Shown: positions 20,061 to 29,724 of the stretch, piece by piece
Layout of the letters: each line of letters opens with the position of its first letter
Numbering within the stretch: position 1 is the first letter of the stretch
Source: Chitinophaga pollutisoli
GTDB taxonomy: Bacteria > Bacteroidota > Bacteroidia > Chitinophagales > Chitinophagaceae
Length of the DNA: 64,000 nt
Direction: 5' to 3'
Assembly: GCF_038396755.1 (NCBI RefSeq)
Contig: NZ_CP149822.1
Span: 4,246,001-4,310,000, forward strand
Made by a program: the position numbers and the translations under genes
The notes under the pieces: model-generated
Databases searched by the model: none
What the model saw: the letters and a program-made list of their open reading frames with translations, nothing else
What the model was told of the DNA's origin: nothing

Positions 20061-21783
20061 GCCCTGTACCGTTGGTTTCCATCCGCAACCTTACCGTTGA
20101 TTTCCGTGGCGAAGACCATGCGGTTACCGCCGTCAACCATATTTCGTTCGACGTAATGCCGGGCGAAATCCTGGGCATCGTGGGAGAATCCGGTTCTGGA
20201 AAATCGGTAACGTCACTTGGTATCATGCGGCTTATTGCCGCGCCGGGGCGCATCAGTGAAGGAGAGATCATTTTTCAGCCCGCCGGTCAGCCGCCGCAGG
20301 ACCTGCTCCGCTTGCCGGAAGCCGCCATGCGGCATTACCGTGGGCATGAGATCGCTATGATCTTCCAGGAGCCCATGACCAGCCTTAACCCGCTACATAC
20401 CTGTGGGAAGCAGGTGGCGGAAGCCATCATATTACACAAGAAAGTATCGCCCCGCGAAGCCCGCCGGCAAACCATCGCGTTGTTCGAACGCGTGCGCTTG
20501 CCCCGGCCTGATGAGGCGTATGGAAAATATCCGCACGAATTGTCGGGGGGCAGAAGCAGCGCGTCATGATCGCGATGGCGATTTCTTGCGGCCCGCGGCT
20601 CCTGATCGCCGACGAGCCCACCACGGCGCTCGATGTAACCGTACAGAAAACGATTCTCGAACTGCTGCAGGAATTGCAGCGCGAAATGGGGATGAGCGTT
20701 GTCTTCATCACCCACGACCTCGGTGTGATCGCGGAGATCGCCGACCGGGTAGTGGTGATGTACAAAGGTGAGATTGTGGAAGAAGGGGCGGTGAAACCCA
20801 TTTTCGAACAGCCAGTCCATGCTTATACGAAAGGCCTGCTGGCCTGTAGGCCTCCGCTGGATCTCCGCCTGCGCCGCCTGCCTGTGGTGAATGATTTCAC
20901 AGGCAGCCGTGAGCCCGTGGAAGTAAACGCTTTCGTGCGTTCCCTGGAGATGCCGGAGCCGGAGATGCGGGCGCGGCAGGAAATGTTGTTGGAAAGGCCG
21001 CCGTTACTGGAAGTGGAGAGCCTCAGCACCTGGTTCCCTACGGGTAGAACGCTTTTCGGGAAAGTGAAACATTGGACGAAAGCGGTGGATGATATCAGTT
21101 TTACAGTCCGGGAAGGGGAAACATTGGGACTGGTGGGCGAATCCGGTTGTGGGAAAACGACATTGAGCCGGACGCTCCTGCGGTTGGTGGAGCCCACGCA
21201 CGGCGCTATACGTTACCGCGGCAGGGATCTGCTGTCGCTTTCCGCGGCGGAGCTGCGCGATATGCGGAAAAACATCCAGCTGATCTTCCAGGATCCTTAT
21301 TCCTCGCTGAATCCCCGGATGACCGTGGGCCAGGCGATCCTCGAACCGTTGCAGGTGCACGGCTTGTATGGAAACGACCGGGAAAGGAGGGACAAGGTGC
21401 TGGAGCTGCTGGAAAAGGTACAGTTGTTGCCGGAACATTACCACCGTTACCCCCATGAGTTCTCCGGCGGGCAGCGGCAGCGGATCGTAATCGCAAGGGC
21501 CCTGGCATTGCATCCGGAATTTATTATTTGCGACGAGTCGGTGTCGGCGCTGGACGTGAGCGTTCAGGCGCAGGTACTCAACCTGCTGCGGGCGCTTCAA
21601 CACGAGTTTAATTTCACGTATATCTTTATATCTCATAATCTGTCTGTTGTACATTTTATGAGCGACCGGATGATGGTAATGCAAAAAGGGAAGATCGCGG
21701 AAATGGGCCCGGCGGAGGAAGTGTATCACCGTCCGGCTTCGGCGTACACAAAGGAATTGATCGCGGCGATTCCGGGCCGGTGA
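20057..21783 (+). pseudogene. Tandem peptide-ABC-transporter ATPase with -1 frameshift in the first signature motif
   Basis: Two ABC ATPase domains of the DppD/DppF type fused in one gene, as in YejF/GsiA-like proteins that energise peptide uptake. Domain 1 has 'GIVGESGSGKSVTSLGIMRL' and 'AMIFQEPMTSLNP'; domain 2 has '[20 protein letters not shown]', '[16 protein letters not shown]' and '[13 protein letters not shown]'. In domain 1 the frame breaks inside LSGGQ: a run of six G at 20545-20550 should be seven to read LSGGQKQR. As written, part 1 ends at 20569 and part 2 restarts with ATG at 20566 (ATGA overlap). One added G restores a 575-residue protein. Sequencing error, real mutation or programmed shift cannot be separated here. 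The start is TTG at 20057. Confidence 0.88.
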
Positions 21784-21813
21784 ACCTTATTTTCATAAAT
21801 GCATTATTATTCG

Positions 21814-21821
21814 TACCTTTG
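21814..21821 (+). promoter_or_regulatory. -7 promoter box before queA
   Basis: TACCTTTG matches TAnnTTTG, 29 bases before the queA ATG. The upstream region is T-rich but has no exact TTTG at the expected spacing. Confidence 0.55.
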
Positions 21822-21849
21822 CAGACTTTAAATTCATTCATACCGTAAT

Positions 21850-22899
<1,050 letters not shown>

Positions 22900-22919
22900 T
22901 CCGGCCAACAGATTTTAAA

Positions 22920-22953
22920 AAAGGCAAACAGCGTTCACTGTTTGCCTTTTTTT
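22920..22953 (+). terminator. Terminator after queA
   Basis: AAGGCAAACAG at 22921-22931 pairs with CTGTTTGCCTT at 22938-22948, loop CGTTCA, followed by a run of T. Confidence 0.88.
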
Positions 22954-22977
22954 ATCAAAATATCCTTATTTCGCAGT

Positions 22978-23658
22978 ATGCCAGACAGGAAAAAGATAGC
23001 GGTCATCGTAGCCGGTGGCTCCGGCCTCCGGATGGGAAGCACCATCCCCAAACAATTCATGGAAATCGGTGGCAAACCCGTTCTGCACCATACCATCAAT
23101 GCATTCCGCCACGCCTACCCGGATATCCGGATCGTGCTCGTCATCCCCGAAGCACATAGTGCATACATCGCACCATTACTTGTTTCCTTCGACGCGCCGC
23201 CTTCCATCACCATTGTGCATGGGGGTGAAACGCGCTTTCATTCCGTGAAAAACGGACTGGCCACCATTACCGAACCTGCCGTGGTTTTCGTTCATGACGG
23301 TGTGCGGGCGCTGATTTCGCCCGAACTGGTCCGGCGCTGTTGCGAAGGCGCCCTGGCGAAAGGGAACGCCATTCCTGCCATAGAGGTGAAAGATAGTCTC
23401 CGGGAAGTGGATGATGAAGGCAACCTGGCGGTCGACCGAAGCCGTTTCCGTATTATCCAGACACCGCAGACGTTCCTGTCCGAGCAATTGCTGCCTGCTT
23501 TCGGACAGCCGTATGATCCCCTGTTCACCGACGAAGCCAGCGTGGCTGAACGGTTTGGGGCGGAGATCCACCTGGTGGAAGGGGAGGAGCGAAATATCAA
23601 AATCACCCGTCCGCTGGATCTTGCGATCGCGGAGGTTTTGCTTGCCACGAACAAATAA
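22978..23658 (+). CDS. ispD: 2-C-methyl-D-erythritol 4-phosphate cytidylyltransferase
   Basis: IspD couples CTP to methylerythritol phosphate in the non-mevalonate isoprenoid pathway. The 226-residue protein has the nucleotide-binding loop 'VAGGSGLRMGSTIPKQF', 'FVHDGVRALISPELV', and 'FTDEASVAERFG' plus 'NIKITRPLDLAIAEVLL'. The start was set at 22978 (MPDRKKIAVIVAGG), since the upstream extension runs into the queA terminator. It converges with the lipoprotein array at 23659, whose stop codon directly abuts that of ispD. Confidence 0.94.
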   Translation: MPDRKKIAVIVAGGSGLRMGSTIPKQFMEIGGKPVLHHTINAFRHAYPDIRIVLVIPEAHSAYIAPLLVSFDAPPSITIVHGGETRFHSVKNGLATITEPAVVFVHDGVRALISPELVRRCCEGALAKGNAIPAIEVKDSLREVDDEGNLAVDRSRFRIIQTPQTFLSEQLLPAFGQPYDPLFTDEASVAERFGAEIHLVEGEERNIKITRPLDLAIAEVLLATNK

Positions 23659-24009
23659 TCAGCCTTTTTTGAAGCCCATCGCAATGAACTTTTGTTGCTT
23701 GCCGTTGGGTGGCCAGATGTGAATGACGTTGCCTGTCCTGCAACCGCATTCCAGGCAATTCTGTGCTTTACCTGCTACGCTTTTGCGGAAAGGGGTAGCG
23801 ATGGTGATGCCGGTTTTCGCTTCCAGCCACGCGTCGAGCTCTGCCTGGAAATTCGCGCTGGAGCGGTCGATGTCCTGCGACCAGGGGTTGTTGCATTGGG
23901 TTTCGTCCATCACCAGGGTATCACCCAAAGGTTCAATTTGTTCGTCATTATTACACGATACATTAACCAGCATAAAACCGGTCAACAGCAGGAGTAAACC
24001 TTTCCTCAT
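23659..24009 (-). CDS. Cys-rich lipoprotein, paralog 1 of 4
   Basis: A 116-residue small lipoprotein: signal peptide with Cys after 'LVNVS', then a compact domain with conserved pattern 'DETQCNNPW', 'WLEAKTGITIATPFRK', 'CLECGC', 'TGNVIHIWPPNG' and 'FIAMGF'. The four Cys of the mature domain and the Trp residues are shared with the three genes upstream on the same strand. The function is unknown; metal binding or a disulfide-stabilised fold is possible. It is the last member of the leftward array. Confidence 0.85.
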   Translation of the reverse strand: MRKGLLLLLTGFMLVNVSCNNDEQIEPLGDTLVMDETQCNNPWSQDIDRSSANFQAELDAWLEAKTGITIATPFRKSVAGKAQNCLECGCRTGNVIHIWPPNGKQQKFIAMGFKKG

Positions 24010-24051
24010 GAATACATTGTTTGTTTAAAAACGCCGGGAAGATAGGAAAAG

Positions 24052-24402
24052 TTAAGGTCTGGTGAATCCCAGGTCGATAAACTTTTGTTCCGAACCCGCC
24101 GGCGGCCATACGTAAATGACGTTGCCCGTTGTGCAGGAACATGCATAACATATCTGCGTTTTTTCAGGATACATTTTACGGAACGGCGTGCTGATATCGA
24201 CGCCGGTTTCAGTTTCCAGCCATTTTTCAAGTGTCTGGTTGAACGAAGCGGCGCCAGGAGCGATATCTTTCGCCCAGGGGGCGCTACAGACGGTTTCGAT
24301 GTATTGAAAAGCATCCGCCAGTTTGGGGGATTTCTTGTCTTTTTTGCAGGAACCGGTGGCCATGGCGGCGGTGGCAAGTAAGCAGAGAAGTGTGAATTTC
24401 AT
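24052..24402 (-). CDS. Cys-rich lipoprotein, paralog 2 of 4
   Basis: A 116-residue paralog of the neighbouring genes. The lipobox cysteine is followed by a lysine-rich linker (SCKKDKK), then 'IETVCSAPW', 'WLETETGVDISTPFRKMYP', 'CYACSC', 'TGNVIYVWPPAG' and 'FIDLGF'. Identity to paralog 1 is clear in the second half. The gap to its neighbour downstream is 42 bases, so the array is probably one transcription unit. No function can be assigned. Confidence 0.85.
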   Translation of the reverse strand: MKFTLLCLLATAAMATGSCKKDKKSPKLADAFQYIETVCSAPWAKDIAPGAASFNQTLEKWLETETGVDISTPFRKMYPEKTQICYACSCTTGNVIYVWPPAGSEQKFIDLGFTRP

Positions 24403-24411
24403 ATTTCAGGT

Positions 24412-24777
24412 TTAATCCAGTTGAAGTTCCGAAGCACGTTTAAAGCCCATATCCAGGAATGCCTGTTCGGAACCATCGGGTACCCAAACGTAAATCGTAT
24501 TGCCCGTGAGGCAGGTGCAGGCGGCGCATAACCGTATTTTCTCCGGGATCACATCTCTTTTGGCGGTCAGTATCGCGATCTTGGTTTTGGTATGGAGCCA
24601 GGTTTTGAGTTGTTTATTGAAATCTTTTCCCGTCCGCGGGACATCCATGGCCCAGGGATCGGCGCACTGAGTTTCGCTGTAAACGAGGGCGTCTTCCATT
24701 TTAGGGGGCTTGCTGTCTTTGTTGCAGGAAACGGTTGCCATAAAGGCGATAAGGAATAGCTGCAGCTTGTACTTCAT
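24412..24777 (-). CDS. Cys-rich lipoprotein, paralog 3 of 4
   Basis: A 121-residue paralog with signal peptide ending 'ATVSC', 'SETQCADPWAMDVPR', 'WLHTKTKIAILTAKRDVIP', 'CAACTC', 'TGNTIYVWVPDG' and 'FLDMGF', and a short extra C-terminal tail. The usual 'PFRK' is replaced, so this copy is more divergent in the middle than copies 1 and 2. It lies 9 bases upstream of copy 2 on the same strand. Confidence 0.85.
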   Translation of the reverse strand: MKYKLQLFLIAFMATVSCNKDSKPPKMEDALVYSETQCADPWAMDVPRTGKDFNKQLKTWLHTKTKIAILTAKRDVIPEKIRLCAACTCLTGNTIYVWVPDGSEQAFLDMGFKRASELQLD

Positions 24778-24805
24778 AGTATCAGGTTGATTTTAAATAA
24801 AGAGC

Positions 24806-25152
24806 TCAGGGTTTGAAAAATCCGAGATCGATAAATTTTTGTGCGTCGCCGTTGGCTGGCCATAAATAAATCGCATACCCGGGGGACAGGCATCGCAGCC
24901 TACGAACTTGTCGCCGCCAACATTTTTCACTTCCAGTTTCGCGATGGTTTCCCCGGTTTCCGCTTCCATCCAGGCTTTCAGCTTTTGAGCATAGTCGGGA
25001 TGAAAGCTTCTGACCTTGGGGTGCCAGGGGTCGATGCATTGCGTTTGATTGTATTGTAAAGCGCGGGAAGGGGAAGGCGGTTTGTCTTTCTTTTTACAGG
25101 AAATGGAAACCAGGGCAATGAATGCCGGCAATAAAATAAGCCTGTTTTTCAT
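24806..25152 (-). pseudogene. Cys-rich lipoprotein, paralog 4 of 4, frameshifted
   Basis: The first member of the array. From the ATG at 25152 the frame reads a signal peptide ('LVSISC'), 'NQTQCIDPW', 'WMEAETGETIAKLEV' and 'CDACPPG', then loses similarity and ends at 24793. The expected ending ('YAIYLWPANG', 'KFIDLGFFKP', stop at 24806) is present in another frame. The switch point is a run of five G next to three C (plus strand, near 24889-24896); one inserted base would restore a full-length paralog. Either a recent inactivating deletion or a homopolymer miscall. Confidence 0.8.
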
Positions 25153-25229
25153 GTTCGCGTGGTTTCTTTTGAAACGCAGGGAAAACAAGAAAGGTTACAG
25201 CGCGCAGAAAAGATGAAGTCCCGGAAAGC

Positions 25230-26201
25230 TTATTCCGACTGCCCTTTCCCGATTTTTTGCAGGATCTGATGGGCTGCTTCCAGCGCCTGGAATCCATCGC
25301 GCACGTTTACGGCAACGGGTTTGTTTTCCAGGATGCTGTCGCGGAAGAGTTCCAGTTCCATGCGGATGGCGTTGGATTGTTTGATTTCCGGATTGTCGAT
25401 CGCAATGGTTTTTTTTCCATTGTTAGTAGCAATGTCGAGCGTGAAGAGGCCTTCGTCTGCCGGGGTTTTCAGTTTGATGATTTCGGTTTTCTTGTCGAGG
25501 AAGTCGATACCGATATATGCGTCTTTCTGGAAGAGGCGCATTTTCCTCATTTTTTTGAGGGAGATGCGGCTGGAGGTGAGATTGGCGACGCATCCGTTGT
25601 GGAACTCGATGCGAACGTTGGCGATATCGGGGGTGTCGCTCATGACTGCTACGCCGCTGGCGGAAATCCTGCTGATGCTGGATTGTACGATGCTCAGCAC
25701 GATATCGATATCGTGGATCATGAGGTCGAGGATCACGCTCACGTCAGTACCGCGGGGATTGAATTCCGCCAGGCGGTGCACTTCGATGAACATGGGTTTG
25801 AGGTCGTATCCTTTCAGGGCGAGGAATGCGGGATTGAAGCGCTCCACATGCCCTACCTGGAATTTGATATTGGCTTCTTCCACGAGCTTCACCAGCAGGC
25901 GGGCTTCCTCCATGGTATTGGTCATGGGCTTTTCTACAAAAACATGCTTGCCCATTCGGATGGCCGTTTCGCACAACTGGAAGTGCTGGGTGGTAGGCGC
26001 CACAATGTCGATCGCGTCGGAGGCGCGGATCAGTTCTTCCGCCGTCTCGTAACGGGGAATGCTGTAAGTTCCCCGGATACTATCCGCATTGGCGTCGCTG
26101 GGATCGAAATAACCCGTCACTTCCACATCTTTCATGGTCGATAACTGGGAGAGGTGAATTTTGCCCAGGTGCCCTACTCCAAACAAGCCAATTTTTAGCA
26201 T
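25230..26201 (-). CDS. Gfo/Idh/MocA-family oxidoreductase
   Basis: A 323-residue NAD(P)-dependent sugar-type oxidoreductase. The Rossmann start 'IGLFGVGHLGKIHL', the 'VEKPMTNTMEEARLLVKL' segment with the conserved EKP, and 'VGHVERFNPAF' followed by 'DLMIHDIDIVLSIV' (catalytic His in the second half) define the family. The 'VGHVERFNPA' and 'HDIDI' pattern resembles bacterial sugar-nucleotide dehydrogenases such as WlbA relatives, but the substrate is not determined. It stands alone, divergent from the CHU-type gene. Confidence 0.88.
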   Translation of the reverse strand: MLKIGLFGVGHLGKIHLSQLSTMKDVEVTGYFDPSDANADSIRGTYSIPRYETAEELIRASDAIDIVAPTTQHFQLCETAIRMGKHVFVEKPMTNTMEEARLLVKLVEEANIKFQVGHVERFNPAFLALKGYDLKPMFIEVHRLAEFNPRGTDVSVILDLMIHDIDIVLSIVQSSISRISASGVAVMSDTPDIANVRIEFHNGCVANLTSSRISLKKMRKMRLFQKDAYIGIDFLDKKTEIIKLKTPADEGLFTLDIATNNGKKTIAIDNPEIKQSNAIRMELELFRDSILENKPVAVNVRDGFQALEAAHQILQKIGKGQSE

Positions 26202-26289
26202 GCGCGATTGTTTTTAAGAAAATTCCTGCAAATGTAACAAAACGACATGTTATTACTTTATATATATTCGTAAGAACCCCGGTCAACCA

Positions 26290-28323
26290 ATGCGCTTTTT
26301 ACTGCTTATCATATCTTTTTCACTGGCGTCCGCACTTCAGGCGGCGGCACAGTCGTGTCGGCAGCCGGGACAGACGCCTCAGAGCGCTTTTCCCGTTTGC
26401 GGTTCCCGAAACCTGACCCAGACTTCCGTTCCCATCTGCGATGGCCGCACCCTCCGGCTGAACTTCTGCAGCACCGTGGACCCCAATACGGATTATGAAG
26501 ACAAGAACCCATTCTTCTATAAATTCACCTGCTTCCAGGCCGGAACGCTCGGGTTTACGATCGTGCCCAACGATCTCGACGACGATTACGACTGGCATAT
26601 CTTCGATGTAACCGGCCTGAATGTAAACGATATTTATACCGACCCTTCCTTGCAGATTTGCGGGAACTGGAGCGCACGCCCTGGCCGCACCGGCGCCAGC
26701 AATGCAGGGCAAACGCACATCAACTGCGCGGGCGACGATTACCCTAATTTCAGCAGCATGCCGGATTTGAAGGTAGGGCACGAATACCTGTTGCTCGTTA
26801 GCCATTTTACCGATACGCAAAGTGGCTATACCCTGTCTTTCGGCGGCGGCACCGCCGTGATCACGGACCCCAACACCGGGAAATTCACTTCCGCCAATTA
26901 CCGTTGCCATCACAACCGGGTCGTTCTAAAATTCTCGAAGAAATTCCAATGCAAGACCCTCGCAGCCGATGGCAGTGACTTCGAATTGTTCGGTACACCG
27001 GCCAGGATTCTGAGTGCGGAGGGTGTCAATTGCAGAAATGCCTTCGACATGGATTCCGTGGTGCTGACGCTGGACCGCCCCCTCGGTCCGGGTAATTATA
27101 CCATCCGCATGAAAAACGGTACTGACGGGAACACGCTCCTCGATCCCTGCGACGTGCCCATCGCCGCCGGAGAAAATATCATCATGACCATCGGCGTACC
27201 GCAACCCGTACCCTTCGATTCCATTAAGCCGGTAGGCTGCAAGCCTGACAGGCTGATGGTGATCATGAAAAATCCCATCCGCTGTAACTCCGTGGCGGCC
27301 AACGGTTCCGATTTCAGAATTATCAACGTGGGTACCGGCCCGGCGGTATCGGTCCGGGGCGCCAATGTTTTCTGCGACGATGAATTGACCGACAGTATCG
27401 AAGTAATTCTCAACGGCCCTGTTTTGCTCGATGGCTCCTACCGGCTGAGCCTGGTGCAGGGGACAGATGGCAATACCCTGGTCAGTGAGTGTCATGTGCA
27501 AACGCCTTTGGGCCAGTCGGTCCCGTTTCTTACCAGTGATACCGTAAACGCCGCCTATACCTGGCGGACGAGCCTGGATTGCGCATCGGATACCATATAC
27601 CTGGAGCATGACCGGGCGCATAATGTTTCGGAATGGACCTGGCTGTTCGATGACGGCACTACCCAATCCGGGCCAACGGCCAGCAAGGTTTACTATAAAG
27701 GCAATTTCGGCGTCAAGCCGGTGAAGTTGACGGTATCCAACCGCCAATGCCAGGATGACCATATCGTGCGCATCGATCTGCCCAATGAATTGGTGGCGGC
27801 GTTTACGCCGGAATCCTGGGTGTTGTGCCCGCTGGACCTGGTGAGGATTTTCAACCGCAGCACAGGGAACATCATGGAGCATCACTGGAGCCTGGGGCAT
27901 GGTCCCGGATCGCAACGGCGTACGCCGGATCCTTACCGTTACCCGATGTCGGAGCGGGAGGAAACGTATGACGTCCGGCTGATCGTGGTCGACAACCTGC
28001 AATGTGAGGACACGGTGATTCACCAGCTGAAGACGGTGCCCAGTTGTTATGTTGCGGTTCCGACGGCCTTTACGCCGAATGGGGATGGGGTCAACGATTT
28101 CCTGTATCCGCTGAATGGTTATAAGACGGCGGACCTGTTGTTCCGGGTATTTTCCCGAAACGGACAGATGGTGTTCGAGACCCGTGACTGGCAGCGTAAA
28201 TGGGACGGGCGGGTTAACGGAGCGCTTGCGCCTGTGGGCACTTACGCCTGGCTCCTGGAATACACGAATACCGAATTGAACCAGCGGGTATTCCTCAAAG
28301 GTGTCAGCACGTTGCTGCGATAG
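26290..28323 (+). CDS. Secreted protein with PKD-like region and gliding-motility C-terminal (T9SS type B) domain
   Basis: A 677-residue secreted protein. It has a signal peptide (residues 1-20, ending 'LQAAAQ'), a Cys-rich N-terminal domain with 'DDDYDWHIFDVTG', two Ig-like modules with repeated elements ('GNYTIRMKNGTDGNTLLDPC' and 'YRLSLVQGTDGNTLVSEC'), a PKD-like segment ('EWTWLFDDGTTQSG'), and a C-terminal sorting domain ('VPTAFTPNGDGVNDFLYPL', 'FSRNGQMVFETRDWQRKWDG', 'PVGTYAWLL'). That domain directs export by the type IX secretion system and surface attachment in Bacteroidota. The cargo role is unknown. Confidence 0.9.
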   Translation: MRFLLLIISFSLASALQAAAQSCRQPGQTPQSAFPVCGSRNLTQTSVPICDGRTLRLNFCSTVDPNTDYEDKNPFFYKFTCFQAGTLGFTIVPNDLDDDYDWHIFDVTGLNVNDIYTDPSLQICGNWSARPGRTGASNAGQTHINCAGDDYPNFSSMPDLKVGHEYLLLVSHFTDTQSGYTLSFGGGTAVITDPNTGKFTSANYRCHHNRVVLKFSKKFQCKTLAADGSDFELFGTPARILSAEGVNCRNAFDMDSVVLTLDRPLGPGNYTIRMKNGTDGNTLLDPCDVPIAAGENIIMTIGVPQPVPFDSIKPVGCKPDRLMVIMKNPIRCNSVAANGSDFRIINVGTGPAVSVRGANVFCDDELTDSIEVILNGPVLLDGSYRLSLVQGTDGNTLVSECHVQTPLGQSVPFLTSDTVNAAYTWRTSLDCASDTIYLEHDRAHNVSEWTWLFDDGTTQSGPTASKVYYKGNFGVKPVKLTVSNRQCQDDHIVRIDLPNELVAAFTPESWVLCPLDLVRIFNRSTGNIMEHHWSLGHGPGSQRRTPDPYRYPMSEREETYDVRLIVVDNLQCEDTVIHQLKTVPSCYVAVPTAFTPNGDGVNDFLYPLNGYKTADLLFRVFSRNGQMVFETRDWQRKWDGRVNGALAPVGTYAWLLEYTNTELNQRVFLKGVSTLLR

Positions 28324-28836
28324 CGCGGTTGCTTTCGGGTGCATGGCCGTTCTAATTGGACCCAATTATGCTTTCTCGCACTGTTAGGCTTCCATTTACA
28401 CAAAACATGCTGGTTGCTCCTTCCTGCTGTCGCCAGGCCGTGGCCGTTCATACAGGCATCCACTTTGGATCCGATGCTGCCTTCCCGGCAATGCGCGGCA
28501 TTCCCCGCTGGCTGCTCCTTCCTGCTGTCGCCAGGCCGTGGCCGTTCATACCGGCATCCCACTTTGGATCCGATGCTGCCTTCCCGGCAATGCGCGGCAT
28601 TCCCCGCTGGTTGCTCCTTCCTGTTGTCGCCAGGCCGTGGCCGTTCATACCGGCATCCACTTTGGATCCGATGCTGCCTTCCCTGCTATGCGCGGCATTC
28701 CCCGCTGGTCGCCCCTTCTGCCAGGGCCCGGTCGTCATACCGATGCCCGGAACCATGCAATTTTCCGTTTCGGTGAATATTCGTCGAAACTTCGTCCTGG
28801 TAACATCAGCTGCCACTTCTCCAGCTTTCCCTGATT
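28324..28836. other. Non-coding interval holding a tandem repeat
   Basis: A 513-base gap between the CHU-type gene and radC. Its middle part is filled by the 98-bp tandem repeat. Frames crossing the repeat are open for 100-180 codons in several registers, but the unit length is not a multiple of three, so the same DNA would be read in all frames; I regard these as not coding. The last 90 bases show nothing recognisable. Confidence 0.7.
28411..28750. repeat. 98-bp tandem direct repeat, three full copies plus a partial one
   Basis: Copies start at 28411, 28509 and 28608 with the common opening TGGTTGCTCCTTCC or TGGCTGCTCCTTCC and run 98, 99 and 98 bases; a diverged fourth copy starts at 28706 and fades near 28750. 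Copy 2 has one extra C in 'GCATCCC'. Each unit contains GGATCC, a short inverted element ATGC-GCG-GCAT and a GC-rich stretch GCCAGGCCGTGGCCG. Copies are nearly identical, implying recent expansion or homogenisation. Confidence 0.92.
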
Positions 28837-29586
28837 TCACAGTGCGCCATCCTCCCGGAGGCTATAATAGCCCTGATCGGTGACGATGATGTGATCCAAC
28901 ACCTCAATTTCCAGCAGGCGGCCACCTGCCTGGAGCTGCTGTGTAATGCTGATGTCGGCTTTGCTGGGTTTCAACAGGCCGGAAGGGTGGTTGTGGCAAA
29001 GCAGTAGGCGGGTAGCCCGGTGCTCGAGGGCCATGCCGAACACAATCCGGGGATCGACGGTAGTGGAGGTAATGCCGCCCGTACTGATGCAGGCCTGGTA
29101 CACGATCCGGTTGGCATGATTCAGAAAAAGAACATAGAAGCTCTCGCAGTCCTGGCCCGATAGCAGATTCCGGAGATATTCCGCGGCCATGCCGATGGAA
29201 GTGATTTCCGGTTTTTCCAGCAGGGGGCTTAATTGCCTGCGGCGGCAAAGCTCCAGCGCAGCCAGCACGGTGGCGGCCTTTTTGAGGCCGATGCCCCTGA
29301 ATTTGCGCAGCTGCGGAAGATTCAGGCGGCCCAGCTCACGGAGATCATTGCCGCAGCTTTCGAATACTTCGCGCGCCAATTCCAGGGCGGATTGCTCCGG
29401 TGTTCCGGCATTAATGATAATGGCCAGTAATTCAACGATACTCACCGATGATGGCCCCGTTTTCAACATTTTCTCGCGCGGCCGGTCATCTTCAGGCCAC
29501 TCTTTCATACGGCGGCGCCGCAGTATCTTCAAATGCCTTACAGGCGCGGGTTCCCGGTAAGCCGGGTTAACAAAAATGGCTTCCAT
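28837..29586 (-). CDS. radC: RadC-family JAB-domain protein
   Basis: A 249-residue RadC-like protein. The N-terminal helix-hairpin-helix region reads 'LREFRGIGLKKA'-like ('LPQLRKFRGIGLKKAATVLA'), and the C-terminal JAB/MPN domain has the metal motif in 'LLCHNHPSGLLKPSKADISI' (His-x-His ... Asp). Historic assignment to DNA repair is doubtful; activity of this family remains unclear. The ATG at 29586 gives 26 residues before the typical start 'MKEWPEDDRPREKML' (ATG at 29508), so the shorter version is a serious alternative. Confidence 0.9.
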   Translation of the reverse strand: MEAIFVNPAYREPAPVRHLKILRRRRMKEWPEDDRPREKMLKTGPSSVSIVELLAIIINAGTPEQSALELAREVFESCGNDLRELGRLNLPQLRKFRGIGLKKAATVLAALELCRRRQLSPLLEKPEITSIGMAAEYLRNLLSGQDCESFYVLFLNHANRIVYQACISTGGITSTTVDPRIVFGMALEHRATRLLLCHNHPSGLLKPSKADISITQQLQAGGRLLEIEVLDHIIVTDQGYYSLREDGAL

Positions 29587-29698
29587 GTTGACTACAGATT
29601 ATCCTTCAATTTACCCATTTTTTCATAAAATGCTAATATTTTTAGCAGGAGTTCTCCACATTCCCGGGATTTTTTTCCGCATATCCGCGATTAAAGCT

Positions 29699-29706
29699 TA
29701 GTTTTG
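29699..29706 (+). promoter_or_regulatory. -7 promoter box before prs
   Basis: TAGTTTTG matches TAnnTTTG and lies 18 bases before the prs ATG. It overlaps an in-frame TTG (29704) that would otherwise look like a start, which supports the ATG at 29725. Confidence 0.55.
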
Positions 29707-29724
29707 CAACCTCTTTTCTTTGTC

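Noticed and set aside
28411..28750. CRISPR array
   Set aside because: The repeats are directly abutting 98-bp units without variable spacers, and no cas genes are near.
28339..28883. Long open frames over the 98-bp repeat on both strands
   Set aside because: Unit length of 98-99 bases shifts the frame in each copy; openness comes from the repeat's GC-rich content.
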